From Polaromonas sp. (GTDB taxonomy: Bacteria; Pseudomonadota; Gammaproteobacteria; Burkholderiales; Burkholderiaceae_C), in assembly GCA_030654695.1 (NCBI GenBank), contig JAURWY010000005.1, positions 31,799-95,798 on the forward strand: a stretch of DNA of 64,000 bases. The letters run 5' to 3'. The notes under the pieces are model-generated. The model did not search any database. It was not told the origin of the DNA and saw only the letters and a program-made list of their open reading frames with translations. Below, piece by piece: positions 40,827 through 50,649 of this stretch (the stretch's first letter is position 1; each line of letters starts with the position of its first letter). The translations under genes were made by a program, and so were the position numbers.

Positions 40827-43126
40827 ACAACACCCTCAACCTTGAAAACACCGCTCGCCGCACCTGGCTCAAAAGCATGGGTGCCGGTGGTTTGATTCTG
40901 GCTGTCGGCCAGACCGGCAACGTCTTTGCGCAAAGCGCAGCAGCCGCAAAAGAAGTCAAATACGGCGGCGATGGCATGCCCGGCGGTCTGGTGGACGACC
41001 CGCTGGTTTTTGTCTCGATTGATGCCGCTGGCGTGGTCTCCGTGGTCTGTCATCGGTCCGAGATGGGCCAAGGCGTACGCACCAGTTTCACCATGGTGGT
41101 GGCTGACGAACTCGAAGCCGACCTGAAGCGCGTCAAGGTGGTGCAAGCCTTGGGCGACGAAGCGCGTTACGGCAACCAAAACACCGATGGTTCACGCAGT
41201 CTGCGCCACTCGATGGAACCGCTGCGCCGCGTGGGTGCCGCCGCACGCGCCATGCTCGAAGCCGCCGCCGCCGCGCGCTGGAGCGTGCCGGCAAGCGAAG
41301 TACAGGCCCGTACCCATGAACTGGTGCACCTACCCAGCGGTCGCAAGCTCGGCTTCGGCGAAGTCGCTTTGGCTGCCGCCACTTTGCCCGTGCCGGCCCG
41401 TGCCAGTCTGAAGCTCAAAACACCGGCACAGTTTCGCTACATCGGCAAGGGCAATACGCCCTCGATCGATGGCGCGGACATCGTGCGCGGCCGTGCGGTC
41501 TACGGCACCGACATCCGACTTGACGGCATGGTGTACGCCGTGGTGGCCCGTCCGCCCGTGATGGGCGGCAAGCTCAAGCGTTTTGACGCCGCCAAGGCCT
41601 TGAAAGTGCCTGGCGTGTTGCGCGTGATTGAATTGAAAAGCACGCCCTTACCAGCCGCCCACAACCCATTAGGCGGTGTAGCGGTGGTCGCCAACAACAC
41701 TTGGTCGGCCATCAAGGGCCGTGAAGCTTTAGAGCTTGAGTGGGAGGACGGCCCGCATGCCAGTTACGACTCAGACACCTACAAAGCAACGCTGGAAGCA
41801 GCGGCCCGCCAACCCGCCAAAGCCTTGCGCAATGATGGTGACGTGACTGCCGCACTGGCCAAAGCCACACGGCGTGTGCAGGCCGAGTACTACCTGCCCC
41901 ATCTGGCGCACGCCACGATGGAGCCACCGGTGGCGACAGTCCGCATTGTTGACAAGCACTGCGAGATCTGGGCGCCCACACAGGCACCGCAGGGCGCACG
42001 GGATTTTGTGGCGAAAAGCTTAGGGCTCAAGCCTGAGCAAGTCACCTTGAACGTGACCTTGTTGGGTGGCGGCTTTGGGCGCAAGTCCAAGTTCGACTTC
42101 ATCGCTGAAGCAGCCCTGGTCTCCCAAGCCATGGGCGGCACAGCGATCAAGCTGCAATGGACCCGTGAAGACGATATTCACCACGACTACTACCACACGG
42201 TGGCCGTTGAACACATGGAAAGCGCGCTCGATGCCAAGGGCAAACCGATTGCTTGGCTGCATCGCTCAGCAGCGCCGTCGATCGGCTCGACCTTTGCGCT
42301 AGGCGTCAAGATGCAGAACGCCGGCGAGATGGGCATGACGGCCATCAACGTGCCGTTCCAAATCCCCAACGTCCGCATCGAAACGCCAGAAGCTGAAGCC
42401 CACACCCGCATCGGCTGGTTTCGCTCGGTCTACAACATTCCGCATGCCTTTGCGGTGCAGAGCTTTGTCAGCGAGTTAGCCGCTGAGGCCAAGCGCGACC
42501 CGAAAGACTACCTGCTGGAGTTGATCGGGCCTGCCCGCCGAATTGACCCGCGCACCCTGTCGGATCAAACCAATTACGGCGAGTCACCCGAGCGTTACCC
42601 AATCGACACTGGCCGCATGGCACGGGTGGTTCGGCTGGCAGCAGCTGGCGCCAAATGGGGCCGCAAAATGCCCAAAGGTCGCGGGCTGGGCATCGCCGTC
42701 GCTTACTCGTTCATGAGCTACGTGGCCACGGTGATTGAGGTCGAAGTGGACGCCAAGGGCGCTTTGCGCATCATCGCTGTTGACTCGGCGGTGGACTGTG
42801 GACCGCAGGTCAATCCCGAGCGCATCCGCTCGCAGCTCGAAGGCGCCGTCATCATGGGCTTGGGCTTGGCCAAGCACGGCGAAATCACGTTCAAGGACGG
42901 CAAGGTCGTGCAAAGCAACTTCAACGACCATGCGATGCTGCGGCTCAACGAAGCGCCACGAGAGATTCGTGTGCACTTCGCGCCAGCAGACTACAGCGTC
43001 GCCCCTGGCGGCGTGGGCGAACCCGGTCTACCGCCGATCGCGCCGGCCTTGTGCAATGCGATCTTCGCCGCCACTGGCCAACGCATCCGCCGGTTGCCGA
43101 TTGGTGAGCAACTCAGCGTCGCCTAA
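40823..43126 (+). CDS. iorB: Molybdopterin subunit of an IorAB-type oxidoreductase
   Basis: A 767-residue subunit from the ATG at 40823. A Tat-type leader ([19 protein letters not shown], then QTGNVFAQS) exports the folded enzyme with IorA as partner. [34 protein letters not shown], and the catalytic glutamate in [15 protein letters not shown] are family motifs. Substrates of relatives are aldehydes, isoquinoline and N-heteroaromatics; the actual one cannot be read from sequence. It converges on the DTW gene with a 4-bp overlap. Confidence 0.87.
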   Translation: MNNTLNLENTARRTWLKSMGAGGLILAVGQTGNVFAQSAAAAKEVKYGGDGMPGGLVDDPLVFVSIDAAGVVSVVCHRSEMGQGVRTSFTMVVADELEADLKRVKVVQALGDEARYGNQNTDGSRSLRHSMEPLRRVGAAARAMLEAAAAARWSVPASEVQARTHELVHLPSGRKLGFGEVALAAATLPVPARASLKLKTPAQFRYIGKGNTPSIDGADIVRGRAVYGTDIRLDGMVYAVVARPPVMGGKLKRFDAAKALKVPGVLRVIELKSTPLPAAHNPLGGVAVVANNTWSAIKGREALELEWEDGPHASYDSDTYKATLEAAARQPAKALRNDGDVTAALAKATRRVQAEYYLPHLAHATMEPPVATVRIVDKHCEIWAPTQAPQGARDFVAKSLGLKPEQVTLNVTLLGGGFGRKSKFDFIAEAALVSQAMGGTAIKLQWTREDDIHHDYYHTVAVEHMESALDAKGKPIAWLHRSAAPSIGSTFALGVKMQNAGEMGMTAINVPFQIPNVRIETPEAEAHTRIGWFRSVYNIPHAFAVQSFVSELAAEAKRDPKDYLLELIGPARRIDPRTLSDQTNYGESPERYPIDTGRMARVVRLAAAGAKWGRKMPKGRGLGIAVAYSFMSYVATVIEVEVDAKGALRIIAVDSAVDCGPQVNPERIRSQLEGAVIMGLGLAKHGEITFKDGKVVQSNFNDHAMLRLNEAPREIRVHFAPADYSVAPGGVGEPGLPPIAPALCNAIFAATGQRIRRLPIGEQLSVA

Positions 43127-43875
43127 AGTTCACGCAAGGCCTGCAAGCGCAGATGCACCTCGTCTTCCAAGTCGACGGGCATCTGCTGCTTGGCTTGCAA
43201 ATAGTGCGTCGTGAACACATCCAGATAAGCCTCCAGCGTTTGCGCCGCGCGGGACTCACCAGCCAGTTCCATGCACAGCGCGGCCACCTCAGAAGTACAA
43301 AAGTGGTCCTCCCGTTTGGAACGGCGCAAGCGGTAACGTGAGAGTTGCTCGGGCTGCAAGCTGAGCACCGGCAAGTGGTCCAGATAAGGACTCTTGCGAA
43401 ACATCTTGCGGGCCTCTGGCCAGGTGGCGTCGAGCAACACAAACAGCGGCCGTTTACCGGCTTGCACCGTCACGTCCGTCACCACACGCTCAGCCGCCAC
43501 AAACTCGCCCGGAAACACCAAATACGGCTGCCATTGCGGGTCAGCCAGCATGGCCAGCAGCGCAGGGTCTACCTCGGTGCGCGCCCAACCAAAGGCCGCT
43601 GTGTCAGCCACTACGTCGGCAATCAGCCAGCCCGTGTTGCTGGGCTTGAGTGGCTCAATGTCGGACATGATCAAACACACCCCTGCCCGCGTCGGCGCGT
43701 CTGGGCGCAAGGCACACAGGCAATGAGAAACAACAAGGCGGCAACCCGCGCAATGCGCTAAACGAGAACCGCCACGGGCCAGAAAAGGTTTTGAACTTCG
43801 CGCTATACGGGCGCTGCGCAAGCGGGCAACGGCGTGAGGCTCTCGAACAGCTTGGGGGGCGGTGAACTCGGTCAT
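43123..43875 (-). CDS. tRNA-uridine aminocarboxypropyltransferase (DTW domain, TapT family)
   Basis: A 250-residue protein from the ATG at 43875 (MTEFTAPQAV). An N-terminal cysteine cluster, HCAGCRLVVSHCLC, and the DTW signature LLDATWPEARKMFRKSPYL are the family marks; RYRLRRSKREDHFCTSEVAA holds further conserved residues. It puts an aminocarboxypropyl group from S-adenosylmethionine on tRNA uridine (acp3U). A longer frame to 43893 would lie in the divergent promoter of the Bug gene. Housekeeping gene between two catabolic blocks. Confidence 0.85.
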   Translation of the reverse strand: MTEFTAPQAVREPHAVARLRSARIARSSKPFLARGGSRLAHCAGCRLVVSHCLCALRPDAPTRAGVCLIMSDIEPLKPSNTGWLIADVVADTAAFGWARTEVDPALLAMLADPQWQPYLVFPGEFVAAERVVTDVTVQAGKRPLFVLLDATWPEARKMFRKSPYLDHLPVLSLQPEQLSRYRLRRSKREDHFCTSEVAALCMELAGESRAAQTLEAYLDVFTTHYLQAKQQMPVDLEDEVHLRLQALREL

Positions 43876-44008
43876 AGTGCCGCATATTTTCAATCATGAC
43901 GCTGTCGAGCTGCACGCATCACTAGGGTTACCCATTAGATTAAAAATAATACGCGTTGGTACCATTCAGCGCCTATCAGTAAATTTAACCCACCGCCAAG
44001 GAGTGTCT

Positions 44009-44974
44009 ATGTTTCGTCGAGAAGTTCTAAAAGGGGCCGCCGCCACATTGGCCTTGAGCTGCCTGAATGTCCAGGCCCAAGGTGCTTGGCCGTCCAAACC
44101 AGTCCGCATCGTGGTGTTGTTCGGTGCTGGCGGAGCCTCGGACACACTGACCCGATTTGTCGGTGAAAAACTCAATACTTACTTCAATCAAGGCTTCCCT
44201 GTAGAAAACAAAACCGGTGCCGGCGGCAACATCGGCATGCTGAATGTGATGAATTCACCGCCAGATGGCTATGCCATCGCATCAGCCACCATTGGCACCC
44301 TGTCGATCAACCAGTTTTTGTATGCCAACGTAGGCTATGACCCTGCTAAAGATTTCAGCTACGTCTCCAGAATTTGGGAAAACTGCAATGTAGTGGTGGT
44401 GTCGGCAGACCATCCCGCCAAGAACATGAAGGAATTTATCGCTTGGGCTAAGGAGCAACCTAAAGGCGTCACTTTCAGTTCGTCTGGGGTTGGCACCACG
44501 CCGCACTTGGCGGGCGAGCTGTTCGCAAAACGAAGCGGCATCAACGGCGTACACGTACCATTTCGTACCTCGGCCACGATCGAAGTCATCGGCCGTACGA
44601 TTGACTTTGCCATCGACAACGTGGCCAGCTGGGTTCCTCACATTCGTGCCGGAAAAGCGCGGGCACTGGCCGTGACAGCAGCTGAACGGTGGCCCGCACT
44701 GCCAGAGGTTCCGACCATGGCGCAAGCGGGCATGCCTGACTTCGTGATGACCTCCTGGGGAGCCTTCGTCATGCCAGCCGGAACGCCCGCAGCGATCACG
44801 GGGCAACTCTCTAAAGCGATCCAAGAAATTTTGAGCCAGCCAGAAGCGAAGGAACGCTTTCTCAAGATCGGCGCCTTAGCGGTGCCTTCAACGCCACAAG
44901 AAACTGCAGCCTTCGCGGCAGCAGAGCGGATCAAGTGGAAAGAAATCGTCCAGTTGTCTGGCGCCAAACTCTAA
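44009..44974 (+). CDS. Tripartite tricarboxylate transporter receptor, Bug family
   Basis: A 321-residue receptor. AAGGAG six bases before the ATG at 44009 fixes the start and rules out the 49-codon extension. MFRREVLKGAAATLALSCLN leads into VQAQ, a signal peptide. KPVRIVVLFGAGGASDTLTR, VENKTGAGGNIGMLNVM and HVPFRTSATIEVIGRTIDF are the Bug blocks. No TctAB genes are near. It converges on the D-2-hydroxyacid dehydrogenase gene with a 4-bp overlap. Confidence 0.9.
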   Translation: MFRREVLKGAAATLALSCLNVQAQGAWPSKPVRIVVLFGAGGASDTLTRFVGEKLNTYFNQGFPVENKTGAGGNIGMLNVMNSPPDGYAIASATIGTLSINQFLYANVGYDPAKDFSYVSRIWENCNVVVVSADHPAKNMKEFIAWAKEQPKGVTFSSSGVGTTPHLAGELFAKRSGINGVHVPFRTSATIEVIGRTIDFAIDNVASWVPHIRAGKARALAVTAAERWPALPEVPTMAQAGMPDFVMTSWGAFVMPAGTPAAITGQLSKAIQEILSQPEAKERFLKIGALAVPSTPQETAAFAAAERIKWKEIVQLSGAKL

Positions 44975-46056
44975 GCCGGATGAAGCGGTGCAGCCGGCCG
45001 CCCCATCCGTTGCTCAAAACGCTTGGAAAACTCGGGCCACACCTCGGGGTTGATCAAGCGCGATGGGGGCTCGCCAAGCGCCATCTGCGCCAACTGCGTT
45101 GCGGCCATGGTCGCCATTTGCACGCGAGCGTCTTTGCTGACGCCTGCGGTGTGGTGGGTGGCGATCACTTGATCAAGACTGAGCAGCGGGTGACTGGCTG
45201 CTGGCGGCTCAATCACCCAGACGTCCAAGCCGGCGCCGCGCAAATGCCCTGAGCGCAAGGCGTCGTAAAGAGCGGTTTCGTCATGAATACCACCTCGCGC
45301 TGTCGTCACAAACAAGGCGCCCGGCTTCATGGCCGCAAAGGTGCTGGCGTTGAACATCCCCAACGTCTGCTCATCGCGGGGACAGTGGACGGAGACAACA
45401 TCCGACTGCGCTAGCAACTCACTCAAAGGCACCGCTTGAGCGCCCCGCTCTTGAATCGTCTGCGCATTCAAGAAAGGGTCATGGGCGATCACCGTCATGC
45501 CGAAAGCACGGGCCAATTGCGCCACCAACGTGCCGATGTAACCAATCCCCACCAGACCCAGCGTACGACCATGAAGCTCAAAGCCCATGCCTTCTGCGCG
45601 CGTGAAATGGTCACCACGACGCAAGCGCCGGTCGGCTTCTGTCAAGCGCTTGGCCAGACCCAGCATCATCCCTAAAGTGTGCTCAGCCACGGCACGCGCA
45701 TTGCTGCCGGTTTGATTAAACACACAGACACCCGCACGGGTGCAGGCAGGGACATCCACCGTGTCGTAACCGGCACCATAAGTTGACACAGCCAACAGGT
45801 GCGGACTGGCTTTCAACAGGGCTTCATGGACGCGCCAAACATCCGGCAAATCATCCTTCGCTGACGACACGTGGTAAGCGTTCATGGTGGCCATGGCCAG
45901 CCGCACGGCTTGATCTTCACCTTGTGACTTGAGCACTTGCAGACCCATATTGGCATGACTTCGGATCAAGCCATCGAACGTCTCAGCATCCAATGGAAGA
46001 TCTAGGCGCAAGACTGAAAAAATAGGCTGAGACGTTGTCATTAATGCTTGTGCCAT
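44971..46056 (-). CDS. D-isomer-specific 2-hydroxyacid dehydrogenase (NAD-dependent)
   Basis: A 361-residue enzyme: dinucleotide motif GLVGIGYIGTLVAQLARAFG, NQTGSNARAVAEHTLGMML segment, catalytic Arg in TTARGGIHDETAL, and catalytic His in VIATHHTAG; the Glu lies between. It reduces 2-oxo acids or oxidises D-2-hydroxy acids with NAD(H). A second start, five codons later, is possible. It lies 60 bp after the GntR gene, probably the third gene of the unit that begins with the FMN oxidase at 48262; the two enzymes act on opposite enantiomers of the same compound class. Confidence 0.88.
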   Translation of the reverse strand: MAQALMTTSQPIFSVLRLDLPLDAETFDGLIRSHANMGLQVLKSQGEDQAVRLAMATMNAYHVSSAKDDLPDVWRVHEALLKASPHLLAVSTYGAGYDTVDVPACTRAGVCVFNQTGSNARAVAEHTLGMMLGLAKRLTEADRRLRRGDHFTRAEGMGFELHGRTLGLVGIGYIGTLVAQLARAFGMTVIAHDPFLNAQTIQERGAQAVPLSELLAQSDVVSVHCPRDEQTLGMFNASTFAAMKPGALFVTTARGGIHDETALYDALRSGHLRGAGLDVWVIEPPAASHPLLSLDQVIATHHTAGVSKDARVQMATMAATQLAQMALGEPPSRLINPEVWPEFSKRFEQRMGRPAAPLHPA

Positions 46057-46116
46057 ACATGCGCATTCGAAAGGTTATAGGTAATTTTTTACAGACCTAC
46101 GCATTCGAAGAAGGGT

Positions 46117-46953
46117 TTATGAGTCTGCTCGCTTGACCTTGCCGACAGGCCGAAGTTTGCCAACCGGTCCATTCAAAACTTCGATGGTCATCGGTGTTTT
46201 GTAGGCGCTCATGACCAAATCGCGCATGTGCAGCAGGTGTGCACGCCAGAACGTCTCTACAGCTGCCGGTGTGCTGTTGCGCATCAATTCGACCACCTCC
46301 ATTCGGCTTCGAATACTGTCTTGCCGCAACTTGTCGACACCAGCCTTGGCCAAGGTGCGCTCGGTGATGTGCTCGTGCTGTTTGCGGATGATGTCGTAAA
46401 TCAGCGCGGACAAAAGTTGGATGGTTTTATTGCCGCAATTCTGTGTGATGAGAATCGAAAACTGAGCACTCAAATCTGCATAGCGAATCGGGTCGCTTTG
46501 CGCCACCTCGCGGGCCGCGGCAATATTGGCGTCTAAAGCGGCAAAGGCAGACGCATTTCTCTGAGCGGCCATCAAACCCGCAGCGGGTGGCTCGATGATG
46601 GTTCTGGCCAGCCACACGTCTTCCAACGTCGTGCCTTCAATTTGTAAAAATACACCGACCTGACGCGCGGCCGCACCCAAGTCAACGGAGGTCACCCGCG
46701 AGCCGCCGTACTTGCCACGGGTGATGGAAATCAAAGATTCCGACTCCAGCAAGCGCAGCGCTTCTCGCAGCGTGGGCCGAGAAATATTGAACTCAGTTTG
46801 AAGCACGTTTTCCGGATGCAGCTTGTCGCCCGGTTTGAGCCTGCCCGTCACAATTTGATGACGTAACTCAGCGGCAACCATCTCGGCCGCCTTGGGTCGT
46901 TTGGTGGCGGCGGTTTTAAGGCCTTTGACGCGGTCACTGGCATTCATCGACAT
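46117..46953 (-). CDS. GntR-family regulator, FCD subfamily (proposed master of the 44971-55477 cluster)
   Basis: A 278-residue regulator. Winged helix about 20-95: AAEMVAAELRHQIVTGRLKPG, the hallmark FNISRPTLREALRLLESESL and SITRGKYGGSRV. FCD domain from about 105 to 250 (VWLARTIIEPPAAGLMA, YADLSAQFSILITQNCGNKT). FCD regulators sense small organic acids. It lies between the L- and D-2-hydroxyacid enzymes; three near-identical 17-bp motifs at 48345, 50600 and 51984 are its probable operators (inference). Confidence 0.88.
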   Translation of the reverse strand: MSMNASDRVKGLKTAATKRPKAAEMVAAELRHQIVTGRLKPGDKLHPENVLQTEFNISRPTLREALRLLESESLISITRGKYGGSRVTSVDLGAAARQVGVFLQIEGTTLEDVWLARTIIEPPAAGLMAAQRNASAFAALDANIAAAREVAQSDPIRYADLSAQFSILITQNCGNKTIQLLSALIYDIIRKQHEHITERTLAKAGVDKLRQDSIRSRMEVVELMRNSTPAAVETFWRAHLLHMRDLVMSAYKTPMTIEVLNGPVGKLRPVGKVKRADS

Positions 46954-47050
46954 AAGCGCTTAAGAGACAGGTTAAGTTGTAATAAATCTTCTCAAAGCGT
47001 AGCACACAGCTTGCCCGTGAACAGCGTGAATACCGAGGGCCGTGACAGGC

Positions 47051-48262
47051 TCACGCCAGATACAACAGGTCGCGATCCAACGCAGCCACGCTGCTGGCCC
47101 CAACGTACGCCATGACACGGTCCATTTCGTCCTTGTAGATTTGCAGCGCCAGTCGTGCGCCAGGCTCGCCATCACAAGCCACACCCCACAAAGGGCCGCG
47201 CCCCACCAGCGCACCCTTGGCACCCATGGCGATGGCTTTGACCACGTCGCTGCCACGGCTCATGCCACCGTCGACCCAGACGTCCATGCGCTTGCCCAGT
47301 GCGTCGACGATTTCAGGCAAGACCGTGAAAGGCGGCACCGAGGCATCCAGATTGCGTCCTCCATGGTTTGACACGACGATGGCGTCAGCCCCGCATTCGT
47401 GCGCTCTGAGCGCATCATCGGCGCGCAAGATGCCTTTGACAATCAGTGGCCCACTCCATTTTTTTCGGAGCTGACGCAAGTCGTCCCAGTTGAGGGAGTC
47501 ACATTTGAACGGCGTTTGCGGCTCGTCCAAACGCACGCGCATGCTGGCCGGGTAGTTTTCAAGCGCAGGGACGCCCGAGCGCATCAAATAACGCGCCAAC
47601 ACATTGAAAAACCAGCGGGGATGCAAAGCGACATCCATCACATTGCGGCTTGAAATACGCATGGGCAGCGAAAAGCCATTGTGCTTGTTGTACTCGCGAT
47701 TGGGCGAGACCGGTGTGTCGGCGGTGACGATCAAGGCCTCATAGCCAGCGGCTTTGGCACGGTCGACAAGCTCCATCGACAAGTTGCGGTCTGACCACAT
47801 GTAAAGCTGAAACCACAAGCGTCCACCCGCTTCAGCGGCCACCCGCTCCATCGACACGATGGACGCCGTCGACAAGATGAAAGGTACACCGATGTTCTGA
47901 GCGGCTCTAGCCACTTCGATCTCGCCGTCAAACCACAAGAGTCCGGCGGCCCCGGTGGGCGCCACCGCCAAAGGCATCGTGCTGGGTTTGCCAAAAAATT
48001 CGGTGCTGGTGGTCCGCGCCGAGACGTCGACAAACACGTGCGGACGAAACATAACGCGGTCCAGCGCGGCCCGCAAGGTGCGGAGCGCCAGTTCGTTTTC
48101 CGTGCCGCGGTCGACGAATTCGAACAGTCCCTTTGGCAAAATTTTGCGCGCTTGCCGCCGCAAGTCAGCCAAGTTGTAAGCCTCTAGCGACGACCTCTCG
48201 GGGACAGCACGATACGCGGTAGGCCGTGTCGAGTCGTGTTGATGTAACGCATTTCCAGACAC
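47051..48262 (-). CDS. FMN-dependent alpha-hydroxy-acid oxidase/dehydrogenase (LldD family)
   Basis: A 403-residue TIM-barrel flavoprotein: FVDVSARTTSTEFFGKPSTM, APTGAAGLLW, LIVTADTPVSPNRE, LIVKGILRADDA with Lys276, and VSNHGGRNLD with catalytic His300. It oxidises an L-2-hydroxy acid (L-lactate, mandelate, glycolate class). Divergent from the Bug receptor gene at 48488; the 225-bp gap carries one copy of the 17-bp motif and can serve both promoters. Followed by gntR after 97 bp. Confidence 0.9.
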   Translation of the reverse strand: MSGNALHQHDSTRPTAYRAVPERSSLEAYNLADLRRQARKILPKGLFEFVDRGTENELALRTLRAALDRVMFRPHVFVDVSARTTSTEFFGKPSTMPLAVAPTGAAGLLWFDGEIEVARAAQNIGVPFILSTASIVSMERVAAEAGGRLWFQLYMWSDRNLSMELVDRAKAAGYEALIVTADTPVSPNREYNKHNGFSLPMRISSRNVMDVALHPRWFFNVLARYLMRSGVPALENYPASMRVRLDEPQTPFKCDSLNWDDLRQLRKKWSGPLIVKGILRADDALRAHECGADAIVVSNHGGRNLDASVPPFTVLPEIVDALGKRMDVWVDGGMSRGSDVVKAIAMGAKGALVGRGPLWGVACDGEPGARLALQIYKDEMDRVMAYVGASSVAALDRDLLYLA

Positions 48263-48340
48263 AAATTCTCCTAATCAGCGCGGCAACTTCGCTCCAAAAT
48301 TTTTGCAAAAAAGACTGCGAAACCCATGCTAACCCGCTTG

Positions 48341-48365
48341 ATTCTAATTGTCTACCTGTTAGAAT
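48341..48365. promoter_or_regulatory. 17-bp regulon motif, copy 1, within a perfect 7-bp inverted repeat
   Basis: TAATTGTCTACCTGTTA (48345-48361) lies inside perfect arms ATTCTAA (48341-48347) and TTAGAAT (48359-48365). Placed between divergent oxidase and Bug genes, 79 bp and 127 bp from their starts. The core TTGTCTAC resembles GTnTAC cores of FCD-GntR sites. Confidence 0.7.
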
Positions 48366-48450
48366 TTTTTTGCGCGTCATACAAGTTCGGGGGGTAGCCG
48401 AATCTGAGGACTCGCAGGGTTGGTTCTAGCAAGTCAATAAATACGAATAC

Positions 48451-48472
48451 GCCGCCAACTCAAAAAGGCGGC
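48451..48472 (+). promoter_or_regulatory. Hairpin in the leader of the Bug receptor gene
   Basis: GCCGCC (48451-48456) and GGCGGC (48467-48472) pair perfectly across ten bases and end 5 bp before AGGAGA, the ribosome site of the gene at 48488. It could stabilise the mRNA. Confidence 0.35.
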
Positions 48473-48487
48473 ACCACAGGAGACAAA

Positions 48488-49510
48488 ATGAAACACTCGC
48501 AATTGAATGGTGTGCAGTCGGCGTTAGCCGCTGCCAACAAACGTCGGCTGATGCTCTTGGCAGCAGCAGGTGGCGCCTTGCTCGCACTGAGCACGCTGGC
48601 CCAAGCGCAAGGCGCCTTTCCCAACAAACCTATTAAGATCGTCGTGCCTTACTCGACGGGCACAGGCAGTGACACGCTGGCCCGAACGATTGGGCAAAAC
48701 ATCACCGAAAAAACGGGTCACCCGGTCATCATTGAAAATCGAGAAGGCGCCGGCAGCCTGATTGGCACACTCGCCGTGGCCAAGGCAGCACCTGACGGTT
48801 ACACCATCTTGATGGCGGCCAACACACTGGTGATCCTGCCCAGCCAGAAGCTCACGCCGCCCTACAACCCGGTCACCGATTTTTCACCCATCGTCAAAGT
48901 TGCAGCCATTCCGCTGGTGCTCGCTGCCACCCCCAGCCTGAAGATCAACACCGTCAAGGAGCTGATCGCCTACGCCAAAGCCAATCCAGGAAAGCTCAAC
49001 TACGCCACTTCCGGCCCCGGCCCCTCGCAAAATGAAATGGAACTGTTTAAGCAGGCCGTGGGTATCGACGTTGTCGAAATCCCCTACAAAAATACGGCTC
49101 AAGCCATGACCGACCTGATTGGCGGGCAAGTCAGCCTGTTTCCGGCCGTCGGCCCACTGGTGCTACAACACCTGAAGTCAGGTCGCGCCAAAGGTATCGC
49201 CATCTTCGACAAGCAGCGCTCGCCGCAAATGCCGGATGTGCCGGCGATGACCGAAGAAGTCACCGTGCCTGGCTACGTCGCCACACCCGTTTGGTACGGC
49301 TTTGTCGCCCCAGCCAAAACGCCGCCAGACATCATCGCAGCACTGGGCACCATGATTCAAAATGCCATGGCTTCGCCGGAGGTTAATTCACGCTTGGTGT
49401 CACTTGGGGCTCAGCCACTGCCTGCAACCACTGAGCAGTTCACACTTGAAATCAAGAACGAATACGAGAAGTCTTCCAACTTGGCTAAAAAGTTAGGCAC
49501 GGCCAAATAA
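48488..49510 (+). CDS. Tripartite tricarboxylate transporter receptor, Bug family
   Basis: A 340-residue receptor with an extended signal peptide: about 24 polar residues, then RRLMLLAAAGGALLALSTLA and QAQG. KPIKIVVPYSTGTGSDTLAR, IENREGAGSLIGTLAV and EIPYKNTAQAMTDLIGGQVS are the Bug blocks. AGGAGA is five bases before the ATG. First gene of the plus arm; it should take up the acid that the pathway uses. TctAB permease genes are not in the window. Confidence 0.9.
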   Translation: MKHSQLNGVQSALAAANKRRLMLLAAAGGALLALSTLAQAQGAFPNKPIKIVVPYSTGTGSDTLARTIGQNITEKTGHPVIIENREGAGSLIGTLAVAKAAPDGYTILMAANTLVILPSQKLTPPYNPVTDFSPIVKVAAIPLVLAATPSLKINTVKELIAYAKANPGKLNYATSGPGPSQNEMELFKQAVGIDVVEIPYKNTAQAMTDLIGGQVSLFPAVGPLVLQHLKSGRAKGIAIFDKQRSPQMPDVPAMTEEVTVPGYVATPVWYGFVAPAKTPPDIIAALGTMIQNAMASPEVNSRLVSLGAQPLPATTEQFTLEIKNEYEKSSNLAKKLGTAK

Positions 49511-49647
49511 GCACCGAACCCGGCCAGTTGGCCGGCAGCCAGCCTTCGAATTACGTAGAATTCTTGGATGATCTGCGCAACACTCACTCGACAAAAAGCT
49601 TGCTCTGCGAGCTCAGAGCAGGCCGGCAAGTGTTGACCGGTCTACCC

Positions 49648-50568
49648 ATGACCGGACACCCGCTGCCGCCGGGCGTGCAGGTGATTGAACGAGGCTGGCT
49701 GTCCGCCAACATGGTTGTCGTCACCGGTCCGTTCAACACGGCTGTCATCGACAGCGGCTATTGCACTCACGCAGCGCAGACCGTGCGTTTGGTGCAAACT
49801 GCGCTGGCTGACGCACCGCTCAATTACTTGCTGAACACCCACTTGCACAGCGACCATTGCGGCGGTAATGCGGCGCTGCAAGCGCACTTTCCGCTGCTGC
49901 AAACATGGATACCGCCCGGTCATGCATCGGCCGTCACTGACTGGGACCCCGTCACGCTGAGCCACGTGCCCACCGGTCAGCGCTGCCCTCAGTTTTCATA
50001 TCAAGGCTTGTTAATTCCTGGCCATGAAATAGCACTGGGCCAGAACACTTGGCAAATTCATGCAGCACCGGGCCATGACCCCAACGCCGTGATCCTGTTC
50101 GAACCGGTCTCGCGAACACTCATCTCCGCCGACGCACTATGGGAAAACGGTTTTGGTGTCGTCTTCCCCGAACTGGAGGGCGATGATGCTTTTGCAGCCG
50201 TGGGCGCCACGCTGGAGTTGATCGCACAGCTGTCGCCCGTCACTGTGATTCCCGGTCACGGCAGGGTCTTTGCTTATTCAGAAACCATTGTGGAGCGCGC
50301 ACGCTTGCGGTTGGAGGCTTTCATTTCTGACCCGCTCAAGCACGCTCGGCACGCGGCCAAGGTCCTGCTCAAGTTCAAGCTACTTGAAGTGCAACAACAA
50401 GACATCGAACTGTTCCGGAACTGGGCACTCAGCACGCCTTATTTCGAGTTGGTCCGAAGCCGTTTTTTTGCATCCGTGCCAGCTGCTGATTGGATCAACA
50501 CCATGATTGAAGAGTTGCAGCTCTCCGGCGCAGCCCGCCGCGAAGGTAGCGACCTGGCAAACGCCTGA
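49648..50568 (+). CDS. MBL-fold metallo-hydrolase
   Basis: A 306-residue protein when started at the ATG at 49648 (MTGHPLPPGVQVIERG); a reading from TTG at 49528 would add 40 residues without conserved features, and a GTG at 49630 is also possible. The zinc motif HLHSDHCGG gives His65, His67, Asp69 and His70; AAPGHDPNAVILF, SADALWENGFG and VIPGHGRVF provide the remaining ligands. The family covers thioesterases, lactonases and glyoxalase II. Next to CoA-ester enzymes a thioesterase role is attractive (inference). Confidence 0.82.
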   Translation: MTGHPLPPGVQVIERGWLSANMVVVTGPFNTAVIDSGYCTHAAQTVRLVQTALADAPLNYLLNTHLHSDHCGGNAALQAHFPLLQTWIPPGHASAVTDWDPVTLSHVPTGQRCPQFSYQGLLIPGHEIALGQNTWQIHAAPGHDPNAVILFEPVSRTLISADALWENGFGVVFPELEGDDAFAAVGATLELIAQLSPVTVIPGHGRVFAYSETIVERARLRLEAFISDPLKHARHAAKVLLKFKLLEVQQQDIELFRNWALSTPYFELVRSRFFASVPAADWINTMIEELQLSGAARREGSDLANA

Positions 50569-50599
50569 GACCTCTGGATTAAGTTTGCCTAAAATTTTT

Positions 50600-50616
50600 A
50601 AATAGTTATACAATAA
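50600..50616. promoter_or_regulatory. 17-bp regulon motif, copy 2 (variant)
   Basis: AAATAGTTATACAATAA; its reverse complement matches copy 3 at 13 of 17 positions, keeping the TTGT-TA core. It lies 34 bp before the CoA-transferase ATG. Confidence 0.55.
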
Positions 50617-50649
50617 GAACTGAGACAAAACACTGGCAGAAATTCCAAC

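Noticed and set aside
46075..46091. A possible fourth copy of the 17-bp motif between the GntR and D-2-hydroxyacid dehydrogenase genes
   Set aside because: Only 11 of 17 positions match, mostly the TATAGGTA part and flanking A/T; within what AT-rich gaps give by chance.
48387..48430. A tRNA-like look (GGTAGCC and GGTTGGTTC) in the leader of the Bug gene
   Set aside because: No cloverleaf with paired acceptor stem can be drawn and the T-loop sequence is wrong.
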